Notes: generated by a model from the sequence alone, not told the origin. A stretch of DNA of 8,675 nt from an uncultured Holdemanella sp. (GCF_934772795.1 NZ_CAKVMR010000084.1:1-8675); one strand, 5' to 3'. Positions 1 to 6,859 are shown, counted from the stretch's first letter. Numbers and translations: made by a program.

Positions 1-35
1 AAAATCGGAAATTCTTTTATAGAGTTTCCGATTTT
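1..35. terminator. Hairpin terminator at the left edge, after clpB
   Basis: An inverted repeat pairs 1-15 with 21-35 around a 5-nt loop. The outer 11 bp (AAAATCGGAAA / TTTCCGATTTT) are perfect, and the inner part has one imperfect pair (T12 with G24). That pair is a G-U wobble only in plus-strand RNA. Each strand has a short T run at its 3' side, so the hairpin can end clpB transcription (minus) and probably also a plus-strand gene lying outside the window. It is cut by the window edge, so its full T tract on the minus side cannot be judged. Confidence 0.6.
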
Positions 36-81
36 GCCTATTTAAGCCATTTTATTTTTCATGCGTAACTACTATAATTAA

Positions 82-2634
82 CTATCTTCCTTGAATATCA
101 AATGTATACTCGCCATTTTGACAATCTACATGGATTACATCCCCTTGCATAGCGCCTGTCTTGATCATTTCCTTGGCAATCTGTGTTTCAAGATTTCTTT
201 GGATATAACGCTTCATAGGACGAGCACCATATACAGGATCTACACCCATCTTGGCAATCTGATTATATACGGCATCACTTACATGTAATGTAATATCACG
301 TTCAGCCAATCGTTTTTGTAGCAAGCCAACAAACTTGTGGGCAATCTTAATAAAGGCCGAATCATCTAATGCGTTGAACACAATAATTTCATCGATACGA
401 TTAATGAATTCTGGTTTAAAATGACGCTTTACTTCTTCCATATACTTATCATGTACATCACCAGATTCAAAGGCATATTGACTACCTAAGTTCGATGTTA
501 AGATAATAATTGTATTCTTAAAATCAACGGTAACACCTTTTGAATCCGTAATACGACCATCATCTAGAATTTGAAGTAATACATTGAATACATCTGGATG
601 CGCCTTTTCGATTTCATCAAATAAGACAATACTATAAGGATTACGACGAACAGCTTCCGTCAATTGACCACCTTCATCGTATCCAACATATCCAGGAGGC
701 GCACCAATTAAACGTGCCACACTGTGTTTTTCCATGTACTCACTCATATCGATACGTACAATGTGTCTTTCATCATCAAATAATTGTTCCGCTAAAGCCT
801 TGGCAACTTCCGTTTTACCTACACCTGTAGGACCTAAGAACATGAAAGATCCAATTGGACGATTCTCATCTTGAATCTGTGCTTTCGAACGCAAGATCGC
901 ATCGGTCACAAGTTCTAGAGCTTCATCTTGACCAACTACACGTTTTTCAAGTTCTGCCTTCAAATTCAATAATTTTTCTCTTTCAGAAGCAACTAAACGC
1001 GTTACTTCAACACCTGTCCATCTAGAAACGATTTTCGCAATCAATTCTTCATTAACCGTTTCTTGAATCAAAGCATCCTCTTTTTGACTCGTCTGCTCTT
1101 TTTGAATACGAGCCTCTAATTCTGGAATTGTTCCATATTGAAGTTTAGCGGCATCTTCATAACGAGCCTCATTACGAGCTTGCTCCAAATCTAAACGAGC
1201 CTTCTCCAAACGTTGTTTATCTTCTTTTTCATTGGCCAAACCACGTTTTTCGTCTTCCCACTTAGAATGCATTTCATCACGTTTTGATTGTAAAGAAGCC
1301 AATTCATTTTCAATTTCTTCTCTACGCTCAACAGCTCGTTTATCTTCTTCTTTTTGTAGTGAAGTCTTTTCAATTTGTAGCTGCAAGATTTTACGCTGCA
1401 ACTCATCCAACTCTTGAGGCATACTTTCCATTTCAACCTTTAATGTAGCACAAGCCTCATCCACTAAGTCAATAGCCTTATCGGGTAAGAAACGATCCGT
1501 GATATAACGATCAGACATTGTAGCTGCCGCAATTAAAGCCTCATCCAAAATACGTACACCATGATAGCTTTCAAAGCGATCTTTTAATCCACGTAAAATA
1601 CTGATTGTATCCTCTACACTTGGCTGAGCCACTTGTACCTTCTGGAAACGACGCTCTAAAGCAGCATCCTTTTCAATATATTTACGATATTCATTAAAAG
1701 TTGTTGCACCAATACAATGTAGTTCACCACGAGCCAACATTGGCTTTAATAAGTTAGCTGCATCCATACTACCTTCCGTTTTACCTGCACCAACCAAGTT
1801 ATGAATCTCATCAATAAACAAGATGATCTGTCCATCCGATTTTTTGACTTCATCCAAAATGGATTTTAAACGCTCTTCAAATTCACCACGATACTTAGCT
1901 CCGGCAATCAAAGATCCCATATCCAATTCAATTAAGCGTTTTTCTTTTAAAGACTCAGGTACATCACCCTTCATAATACGCCATGCGATACCTTCGACAA
2001 CTGCCGTTTTACCAACACCTGGCTCACCAATTAAGACGGGGTTGTTCTTTGTCTTACGTGATAAGATCTGCATAACACGACGAATCTCATCGTCACGTCC
2101 AATAATTGGATCAATCTTACCATCACGCACATCCTGGACTAAATCACGACCATATTTTTTTAAGGCTTCTACATTCTCTTCAGAATTTGGCGTATCAAAC
2201 TTCTTACCATTACGACGCTCTAATTCAGCCTTGTAGCAAGCCTCCTTATTCAAGTTAAAAGTTCTAACCAATTCTTTAGAAATATAAGAACGATTAAATA
2301 ATAAAGCTAAAAATACACTCGCTACCGATAAATAAGTCTCATCATGTTGGCTTGCCCAATTTTGTGCATCCTCAAACGATTTCTGCACTTCATTGGATAA
2401 ATTTATATTACTTGTTGAGCTCTTTGCGACACGACTCGATTCTTGTTGAACCATCTGTAAAGCACGCGTCTTATCTAAGCCAATACGCTCAAATAAACCG
2501 TCCAATACATCATCCTTAAAAATCGTTTCCAACATATCCACCGTATCTACACTTGGATGTTGGTTGGATTTAGCCAAATTAATGGCATCCATTAAAAGTT
2601 TCTGCAAACGCTCTGACATTTGTTCGATATTCAT
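82..2634 (-). CDS. clpB: ATP-dependent protein disaggregase ClpB (Hsp100)
   Basis: This is a full-length 850-residue ClpB, a cytoplasmic AAA+ hexamer that threads aggregated proteins through its pore and works with DnaK/DnaJ/GrpE. Visible domains in order: Clp N-domain about 1-145; first AAA+ module with Walker A GEPGVGKT (203-210), Walker B ILFIDE (271-276) and arginine-finger region ALERRF (325-330); a long charged coiled-coil middle domain about 395-525, which marks ClpB rather than ClpA/ClpC; second AAA+ module with Walker A GPTGVGKT (601-608), pore loop GYVGYDEGG (648-656), Walker B IVLFDE (669-674) and sensor-2 GARPMKR (803-809). The ATG start (2634) is chosen because AAGGAGG (2644-2650) sits 9 nt upstream and MNIEQMSERL begins the N-domain. 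A longer reading from GTG at 2661 would begin inside the CIRCE operator and upstream of the ribosome binding site. It is a single-gene transcript controlled by two CIRCE elements. Family identity is very secure. Confidence 0.98.
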   Translation of the reverse strand: MNIEQMSERLQKLLMDAINLAKSNQHPSVDTVDMLETIFKDDVLDGLFERIGLDKTRALQMVQQESSRVAKSSTSNINLSNEVQKSFEDAQNWASQHDETYLSVASVFLALLFNRSYISKELVRTFNLNKEACYKAELERRNGKKFDTPNSEENVEALKKYGRDLVQDVRDGKIDPIIGRDDEIRRVMQILSRKTKNNPVLIGEPGVGKTAVVEGIAWRIMKGDVPESLKEKRLIELDMGSLIAGAKYRGEFEERLKSILDEVKKSDGQIILFIDEIHNLVGAGKTEGSMDAANLLKPMLARGELHCIGATTFNEYRKYIEKDAALERRFQKVQVAQPSVEDTISILRGLKDRFESYHGVRILDEALIAAATMSDRYITDRFLPDKAIDLVDEACATLKVEMESMPQELDELQRKILQLQIEKTSLQKEEDKRAVERREEIENELASLQSKRDEMHSKWEDEKRGLANEKEDKQRLEKARLDLEQARNEARYEDAAKLQYGTIPELEARIQKEQTSQKEDALIQETVNEELIAKIVSRWTGVEVTRLVASEREKLLNLKAELEKRVVGQDEALELVTDAILRSKAQIQDENRPIGSFMFLGPTGVGKTEVAKALAEQLFDDERHIVRIDMSEYMEKHSVARLIGAPPGYVGYDEGGQLTEAVRRNPYSIVLFDEIEKAHPDVFNVLLQILDDGRITDSKGVTVDFKNTIIILTSNLGSQYAFESGDVHDKYMEEVKRHFKPEFINRIDEIIVFNALDDSAFIKIAHKFVGLLQKRLAERDITLHVSDAVYNQIAKMGVDPVYGARPMKRYIQRNLETQIAKEMIKTGAMQGDVIHVDCQNGEYTFDIQGR

Positions 2635-2654
2635 AAATAAGCACCTCCTTGTAC

Positions 2655-2681
2655 TTAGCACTCACTCTTTATGATTGCTAA
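2655..2681. promoter_or_regulatory. CIRCE operator 1 (HrcA site), in the clpB leader
   Basis: The sequence is TTAGCACTC-N9-GATTGCTAA. The CIRCE consensus is TTAGCACTC-N9-GAGTGCTAA, so there is one mismatch in 18 arm positions and the 9-nt spacer is exact. It lies just downstream of the clpB -10 element, over the expected transcription start and just ahead of the ribosome binding site. This is the usual place for HrcA repression of heat-shock operons. HrcA itself is not in the window. Confidence 0.93.
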
Positions 2682-2685
2682 TGAT

Positions 2686-2713
2686 AGTATAACATCATTT
2701 TTGGCACTGTCAA
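2686..2713 (-). promoter_or_regulatory. clpB promoter (sigma-A type)
   Basis: Reading the minus strand, a perfect -35 TTGACA (2708-2713) and a -10 TATACT (2686-2691) are separated by 16 bp. The start of transcription should fall near 2679, inside CIRCE operator 1, and the -35 lies inside CIRCE operator 2. The promoter is therefore strong in sequence and well placed for repression by HrcA. Confidence 0.85.
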
Positions 2714-2727
2714 CACTTAAGTGCTAA
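2701..2727. promoter_or_regulatory. CIRCE operator 2 (degenerate), over the clpB -35
   Basis: The sequence is TTGGCACTG-N9-AAGTGCTAA, with three mismatches to the CIRCE arms and an exact 9-nt spacer. It covers the clpB -35 hexamer. It lies 19 bp away from operator 1 (2682-2700 between them). The arm and spacer geometry make chance similarity unlikely, but binding would be weaker than at operator 1. Confidence 0.75.
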
Positions 2728-2742
2728 TTTTTAGAAAAAGAA

Positions 2743-2764
2743 AAAAGTAGACAAGTCTACTTTT
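2743..2764 (-). terminator. Intrinsic terminator of the fsa gene
   Basis: An inverted repeat AAAAGTAGAC / GTCTACTTTT (2743-2752 and 2755-2764) overlaps the fsa stop codon. On the minus strand it is followed by a T-rich run. The real loop is probably larger than the 2 nt between the arms. It separates fsa transcription from the clpB promoter immediately downstream. Confidence 0.78.
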
Positions 2765-3425
2765 CTAACGTGTTTCGATTATAAGCTCTTTGCCAGTTCA
2801 CACTAAATTCACCAACCGCAATCTTAGTGCCTGGATGATCGATCATTTGATATAAAACATCGCAAGGAACCGTTACAGCTTGAATGCCAGCCTTGATCAA
2901 TTCATGCACTTGATATGTGTTTTTAAAGCTTGCCGCAATCACTTTTGCAGGCATATTATTTACTCTCAACATTTCAATCAAGTCTTTCACATCCTGTACA
3001 CCATCCCCATAATTACACATACGATTTGTATAAGGTGCCAAATATTCAGCTCCATTCATTGCAGCTAAGAATGCTTGATCTGCTGTATAAATAGCAGTAG
3101 CCAATGTGTGGATTCCTAATTTTTTACATTCTTTAATAGCTCTTAAACCCTCATGTGTAACGGGAATCTTAACATACATATTTTTATTACGAATTGAAGA
3201 AATCATTTTAGCTTCTTCCATAATACCTTCAAAAGAAGTTTGTACGGTTTGAATAAACAACAATTGATCTTCACTCAACACTTCACAAAGATCTTTTACG
3301 ACATCCATGGCTTCTCTACCTGATTTTGTAAGAATTGTAGGATTTGTCGTAACACCCGTAATTGTTAATAATTCATTTAGTTCTTTAATTTGTTCAATAT
3401 TTGATGAGTCGATAATTAATTCCAT
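2757..3425 (-). CDS. fsa: Fructose-6-phosphate aldolase-type TalC/FSA family protein
   Basis: This 222-residue protein is a complete small (class 5) transaldolase-family TIM barrel; E. coli FsaA has 220 residues. It keeps the Schiff-base lysine K86 in YVKIPVT, D6, the VTTNP motif (25-29), T110 and the NR motif after Y132. Two positions separate the activities of the family: FSA enzymes have Gln59 and Tyr131 (E. coli numbering), while TalC transaldolases have Glu and Phe. Here they are Q59 and Y132, so cleavage of fructose-6-phosphate to dihydroxyacetone and glyceraldehyde-3-phosphate is more likely than transaldolase transfer. Databases often label such proteins transaldolase. The start ATG has AAGGAGG (3434-3440) 8 nt upstream. 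It diverges from a DeoR-type regulator gene, which is the likely controller. Confidence 0.92.
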   Translation of the reverse strand: MELIIDSSNIEQIKELNELLTITGVTTNPTILTKSGREAMDVVKDLCEVLSEDQLLFIQTVQTSFEGIMEEAKMISSIRNKNMYVKIPVTHEGLRAIKECKKLGIHTLATAIYTADQAFLAAMNGAEYLAPYTNRMCNYGDGVQDVKDLIEMLRVNNMPAKVIAASFKNTYQVHELIKAGIQAVTVPCDVLYQMIDHPGTKIAVGEFSVNWQRAYNRNTLEK

Positions 3426-3468
3426 GATGGATCCTCCTTAAGTTCATCTGTATCCTAGCACTACAAAA

Positions 3469-3497
3469 ATATAGATTCAATATCCTTTTCACATCAA
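3469..3497 (-). promoter_or_regulatory. Candidate fsa promoter
   Basis: On the minus strand, TTGATG (3492-3497) and TATATT (3469-3474) are 17 bp apart. Transcription would begin near 3462, giving a leader of about 37 nt that contains the ribosome binding site. The 38-bp dyad at 3510-3547 lies just upstream of this -35. The region is AT-rich, so the match is moderate evidence only. Confidence 0.5.
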
Positions 3498-3509
3498 ACA
3501 AATTATTTC

Positions 3510-3547
3510 AAAAGAACACAAATAAACATGTTTCTTTATGTTCTTTT
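3510..3547. promoter_or_regulatory. 38-bp dyad, likely operator of the DeoR-type regulator
   Basis: The outer arms AAAAGAACA (3510-3518) and TGTTCTTTT (3539-3547) are perfect inverted repeats. They share their centre (between 3528 and 3529) with a perfect inner palindrome AAACATGTTT (3524-3533). In total 17 of 19 position pairs are complementary. The right half also reads as near-direct repeats TGTTTCTTT / TGTTCTTTT, resembling TGTTT/TTCTTT-rich operators of DeoR-family repressors in Firmicutes. It lies between divergent fsa and the regulator gene, directly upstream of the regulator's -10, so it suits autoregulation plus control of fsa. Confidence 0.72.
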
Positions 3548-3550
3548 TTG

Positions 3551-3559
3551 TGCTTTAAT
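3551..3559 (+). promoter_or_regulatory. Extended -10 promoter of the DeoR-type gene
   Basis: TGC-TTTAAT is an extended -10 (TGN plus one mismatch to TATAAT). Six nt separate it from the ATG at 3566, so the predicted start of transcription is the A of the start codon. No good -35 is present; that region is occupied by the dyad. The gene may therefore make a leaderless mRNA, which agrees with the absence of a Shine-Dalgarno sequence. Confidence 0.5.
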
Positions 3560-3565
3560 AGAAGT

Positions 3566-4309
3566 ATGAATACAACACAAAGAAGATATGAAATCTATGA
3601 AAAGCTAAAAAAAGATAAAACCGTACAAGTCAGTGAACTCGCAAAACAATATAGTGTTTCCTTAATGACCATACGAAGAGATTTAGATCATCTAGAAAAT
3701 CAAGGACTCGCCACAAAGAGCTATGGAGGTGCCACACTCAATGAGTCTAGTTCAACTGAGCCTTCCTTTGAAATCAAAGAAGGCATGTCACAATCGGATA
3801 AAAAAGAGATTGCGATTTATGCGAGTACACTCATCCAAGATGGAGATTCCATCTATTTAGATTGTGGTACAACCTGCCTTGAACTCTTTAAGCGAATACA
3901 TCATAAGAAGATCACCATCTTTACAAATTTTTGGAAGATTCTACAATATGTAGATCGTAACACAAAAGCTAAGATCATCATGGCTCCAGGAACCTATAAT
4001 CCTGTAACCCAGGCAGCTCTATCTGAAAGTACCATCCAATTCTTTCAAAACTATTATATTGATAAAGCCTTTATCTCCGTTTTAGGAATAGATTTAGATT
4101 ATGGCGTATCCATCCCAAGTATGAGTGATGCCTTAGTAAAAAAAGCCATTCTTGATTCTTCAAACAAAAAAATTTGTATGGTAGACCATACAAAATTTAA
4201 TAAGAAGTATATGTCAAAAATAGCTAATATCGATGATTTTGACATAATCATTACCGACGATAAATTAGAACCAGATATCCACGCAAAAAACATTATAAAA
4301 GCACATTGA
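3566..4309 (+). CDS. DeoR/GlpR-family transcriptional repressor
   Basis: The 247-residue product has the usual DeoR-family length (about 250). The N-terminal winged helix-turn-helix is seen at about 5-57, with VSELAKQYSVS and the family signature TIRRDLDHLENQG (35-47), followed by SYGGA (52-56). The C-terminal DeoRC sugar-phosphate sensor domain includes DGDSIYLDCGTTCLEL (92-107), VDHTKFNK (207-213 region) and IDDFDIIITDD (222-232). Such proteins usually repress sugar-phosphate genes and are released by a phosphorylated sugar; the exact ligand cannot be read from the sequence. The ATG at 3566 is preferred because MNTTQRRYEI is the normal family start; a TTG at 3548 would only add six residues and lies at the operator's edge. 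No Shine-Dalgarno is visible. Divergence from fsa across a shared dyad suggests that it controls fsa and itself. Confidence 0.93.
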   Translation: MNTTQRRYEIYEKLKKDKTVQVSELAKQYSVSLMTIRRDLDHLENQGLATKSYGGATLNESSSTEPSFEIKEGMSQSDKKEIAIYASTLIQDGDSIYLDCGTTCLELFKRIHHKKITIFTNFWKILQYVDRNTKAKIIMAPGTYNPVTQAALSESTIQFFQNYYIDKAFISVLGIDLDYGVSIPSMSDALVKKAILDSSNKKICMVDHTKFNKKYMSKIANIDDFDIIITDDKLEPDIHAKNIIKAH

Positions 4310-4327
4310 CCACAATTCAATGTGCTT
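4299..4327. terminator. Bidirectional terminator between deoR-type gene and nagA
   Basis: A perfect 11-bp stem AAGCACATTGA / TCAATGTGCTT (4299-4309 and 4317-4327) with a 7-nt loop includes the stop codon of the regulator gene. Its 3' flank is T-rich on both strands (TTATTTAATTA on plus, TTTTATAATG on minus). It therefore serves both converging genes, whose stop codons are only 24 nt apart. Confidence 0.75.
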
Positions 4328-4333
4328 ATTTAA

Positions 4334-5473
4334 TTAGAATGCTTTTGTTCCTTTTACGTAAGTCATTTCAACAGAATAGTCATCATTTAATACAACTAAA
4401 TCTGCATCTTTTCCCGTTTGAATTGATCCCTTACGATCATCTACATTCAACATACGAGCTGGGTTCAATGTACATGCATTGATAGCTGTTTGCCAAGGAA
4501 CCAATGCTTTTTCTACTAAAATACGAAGTCCATTATTGACATGCAATGTAGATCCTGCAAGACCCTTCGTATCTGTTAAGTGTGCACTTCCATCTGGATA
4601 TAATTCGATTTCGTTTCCACCAAACAATACTTTTGTACCAACTGGCAATCCCTTAACCATCAATGAGTCAGTGATCATAATACAGTGATCAGGACCTTTA
4701 GCTGTAAAGTAATCATTTAATGCTTCATAAGTTGAGTGGTTTCCATCACAGATGATTTCACCATATACATCTCTATAACGCATGGCAGCACCAACTAATC
4801 CTGGTTCACGGTGATGGAATTTAGTCATACCATTGAATACGTGAGTCATTGAGTTTGCACCATTCGCAATAGCTAAACGAGCCTGTTCAAAAGTAGCTCC
4901 TGAGTGACCTTGACTACATACAATTCCATTTGCACGTAAGAACTTAGTTAATTCAAAGTTATCATCATGTTCACAAGCCATAGTCACGATTTTAATTAAA
5001 TTATTAGAAGCTGCCAAGTAACGTTTGAATTGTTCAAGATCTGGTTTTACACAATATTGTTCAGGCTGTGCTCCCTTATATACTTGATCCAAGTAAGGCC
5101 CTTCAAAGTGAATACCTAAAATTTCAGCACCTTCATACCCTTCTTCAACAACTTTCGCAACATTTTTAACCGCATTTGTCAAAACCTCTTCAGACTGCGT
5201 AATTGTTGTTGGAAGAATACCTGTAACACCTTCTTTAACGATGTTTTTCATCCAGTTGCGAAGACCTTCTTCATTCGCATCATTTGTATCAAATCCATAA
5301 GCACCATGTGTGTGCACATCGATGAATCCTGGGACAATTCTCTTATCTCCATAATCTTCATCTACATCTTTTTCTCCATATGGATAGATATTTACAATCT
5401 TTCCTTCTTCTACTTCAACTTGGGCTGCCAACCATGTATTTACGACCCAAATTCTTTTACTTTGAATAATCAT
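4334..5473 (-). CDS. nagA: N-acetylglucosamine-6-phosphate deacetylase
   Basis: This 379-residue cytoplasmic amidohydrolase removes acetate from GlcNAc-6-phosphate to give glucosamine-6-phosphate, in amino-sugar breakdown and cell-wall recycling. Length matches the family (about 380). Visible motifs: HTHG metal motif (54-57), metal-binding E124 in HFEGPYLD (122-129), H190 in QGHSGAT, H211 in MTHVFNGM, substrate-binding region CDGNHST (242-248), and catalytic D269 in MITDS. A short beta-sandwich part surrounds the barrel at both ends (about 1-48 and 345-379). The ATG start has TAGGAGG (5484-5490) 10 nt upstream. It is a single-gene unit here: nagB, which normally follows in the pathway, is not in the window. 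It is divergent from the flavodiiron gene through overlapping promoters and convergent with the DeoR-type gene. Confidence 0.97.
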   Translation of the reverse strand: MIIQSKRIWVVNTWLAAQVEVEEGKIVNIYPYGEKDVDEDYGDKRIVPGFIDVHTHGAYGFDTNDANEEGLRNWMKNIVKEGVTGILPTTITQSEEVLTNAVKNVAKVVEEGYEGAEILGIHFEGPYLDQVYKGAQPEQYCVKPDLEQFKRYLAASNNLIKIVTMACEHDDNFELTKFLRANGIVCSQGHSGATFEQARLAIANGANSMTHVFNGMTKFHHREPGLVGAAMRYRDVYGEIICDGNHSTYEALNDYFTAKGPDHCIMITDSLMVKGLPVGTKVLFGGNEIELYPDGSAHLTDTKGLAGSTLHVNNGLRILVEKALVPWQTAINACTLNPARMLNVDDRKGSIQTGKDADLVVLNDDYSVEMTYVKGTKAF

Positions 5474-5521
5474 ATCGACAATTCCTCCTAGTTATTATTA
5501 TACTCTTAAAAAAAGAAAACA

Positions 5522-5550
5522 CTTACACTTTTTAGTTGACTTTTTATAAT
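5522..5550 (+). promoter_or_regulatory. Candidate promoter of the flavodiiron gene
   Basis: A consensus -10 TATAAT (5545-5550) follows CTTACA (5522-5527) by 17 bp. Transcription would start near 5557, leaving a leader of about 77 nt. A TTGACT at 5536-5541 looks like a -35 but has no suitable -10 behind it. The -10 overlaps the -10 of the divergent nagA promoter. Confidence 0.5.
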
Positions 5551-5570
5551 TTTTATTCAAAAAATGTAAA
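5543..5570 (-). promoter_or_regulatory. Candidate nagA promoter
   Basis: On the minus strand, TTTACA (5565-5570) and TATAAA (5543-5548) are 16 bp apart, giving a leader of about 60 nt to nagA. A second TATAAT-like hexamer (5497-5502) lies too close to the ribosome binding site and lacks a -35. The region is strongly AT-rich, so confidence is limited. Confidence 0.45.
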
Positions 5571-5633
5571 AGTATGCAAATGAATAGACATATTCTCTAA
5601 ATAATTCTAAAATAAAGGATGAGGTGAGATGAA

Positions 5634-6833
5634 ATGAAAAGAGCTAAAAAAATTATAGATAACGTATACTGGGTCGGAGTCAGAGACTTAAACAACCGTC
5701 ACTTCCATGGCGATTTATATCCTATTGATGAAGGATGTACATATAATGCCTATTTAGTGGTAGATGATGAAGTTACATTATTCGATACAGTTGAAGAAGA
5801 ATTCACAGAAGAACTATTAGAAAGAGTGGAATCTGTACTACAAGGAAGAGAAATTGATAATATTATTGTCCAACATACAGAACCTGATCATTCTGGTGGA
5901 TTTAAAAAAGTATATGCCAAATATCCAAACGCAAAAGTCTACGCATCTATTTCTGGAAAAAAGAATATGATCGAACAATACTTTGATCAAGTTCCATATC
6001 AGGTCGTAAAGACAAACGATACAATCAACACAGGAAAATATGACTTTGTCTTTGTTGAAATGCAGATGATTCACTGGCCAGACAACATGTTGACATATTG
6101 TCCACAGTTAAAAACTGTATTCTCAAACGATGCCTTTGGACAACACATTGTTAACTTTAACTTAACCGATGAAGGATTGGATAAAGCCTATTGTTTAAAA
6201 CAAGCGAAAGAATACTTTGCGAATATCGTTTTGCCATATACAACGCCAGTGCAAGCAAAATTAAACCTAATTTTAGGCATGAATTTAGATATTGAATACA
6301 TCATGCCAGCCCATGGTATTATCTGGAAAGACTATATTGCAGATATCATTGAAACCTACAAAGATATGGCAGCTCAAAAAACTGAAAATAAAGCTGTCAT
6401 CGTATATGAATCTGTATGGAAACACACACAACAGGTTGCCGAAAGTCTAGCTGAAGGATTCAGTGATGGCGGTATGGATGTAAAAGTCTATAAATTATCA
6501 GACACAAAATCAAGTATTGTGATGCGCGAAATCATGGATGCCAAAGTCGTATGTATTGGATCTGGTACCTACAACAATGTCATGGCACCAAGTGTGGCCG
6601 CTTTCCTTGAACATATTCGTCCATGTAAATTTAAGAACAAAAAAGGATTGGCCTTTGCCGCATACGGATGGTTTAACCAAGTTGCCAAAGAAATCGATAC
6701 AAGAATGCAACAATCTGGAATCGAATCATGCCACGATGTGATCAACCAATGTTACACACCAAGTGATGATCAATTAGAAGACTATTTTAATGTCGCAAAA
6801 GAAATCGCAAAAAATTGGGGCTGTAACGGATAA
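5634..6833 (+). CDS. fprA: Flavodiiron protein (A-type flavoprotein, FprA-like)
   Basis: The 399-residue protein has the two-domain core of flavodiiron proteins. These soluble enzymes reduce oxygen to water, and in some members nitric oxide to nitrous oxide, protecting anaerobes. The N-terminal metallo-beta-lactamase-like domain (about 1-250) keeps all seven expected diiron ligands: H81, E83, D85 and H86 in HTEPDH, H147 in MIHWPD, D166 in SNDAFG and H227 in PAHG. The C-terminal flavodoxin domain (about 253-399) has the FMN phosphate loop YESVWKHT (258-265), GSGTYNN (309-315) and the AAYGWF loop (342-347). No rubredoxin or flavin-reductase extension is present, so electrons must come from a separate partner, not seen here. 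GAGGTG (5621-5626) is placed 7 nt before the ATG. An in-frame-stop ATG AAA TGA at 5629 overlaps this start and is not a gene. Substrate preference between O2 and NO cannot be read with certainty. Confidence 0.96.
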   Translation: MKRAKKIIDNVYWVGVRDLNNRHFHGDLYPIDEGCTYNAYLVVDDEVTLFDTVEEEFTEELLERVESVLQGREIDNIIVQHTEPDHSGGFKKVYAKYPNAKVYASISGKKNMIEQYFDQVPYQVVKTNDTINTGKYDFVFVEMQMIHWPDNMLTYCPQLKTVFSNDAFGQHIVNFNLTDEGLDKAYCLKQAKEYFANIVLPYTTPVQAKLNLILGMNLDIEYIMPAHGIIWKDYIADIIETYKDMAAQKTENKAVIVYESVWKHTQQVAESLAEGFSDGGMDVKVYKLSDTKSSIVMREIMDAKVVCIGSGTYNNVMAPSVAAFLEHIRPCKFKNKKGLAFAAYGWFNQVAKEIDTRMQQSGIESCHDVINQCYTPSDDQLEDYFNVAKEIAKNWGCNG

Positions 6834-6842
6834 AGAAGTTTC

Positions 6843-6859
6843 ATCCTAATAAAAAAGGA
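6843..6859 (+). repeat. Left terminal inverted repeat of the IS
   Basis: ATCCTAATAAAAAAGGA matches the reverse complement of 8581-8597 at 15 of 17 positions. Similarity stops on both outer sides, which is what a transposon end would show. Its inner A run is also the 5' arm of the hairpin at 6852-6900. Confidence 0.6.

Noticed and set aside
2170..2190. Internal start for a short ClpB form, as in E. coli
   Set aside because: Around residues 148-156 there is no Met codon, and the valine at 155 is GTA, which is not a normal start. No internal ribosome binding site was recognised.
1823..2236. 137-codon open frame on the plus strand inside clpB
   Set aside because: It lies wholly antisense to the conserved first AAA+ module, its translation shows no recognisable domain, and no ribosome binding site is apparent. 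It is a shadow of clpB.
5536..5541. TTGACT as the -35 of the flavodiiron gene
   Set aside because: No acceptable -10 occurs 16-18 bp downstream; the TATAAT at 5545 pairs better with CTTACA at 5522.
5629..5637. Minimal reading frame ATG AAA TGA overlapping the fprA start codon
   Set aside because: The ATG lies in the normal ribosome-binding spacer and the overlap is easily due to chance in A-rich DNA. No evidence for translational coupling.
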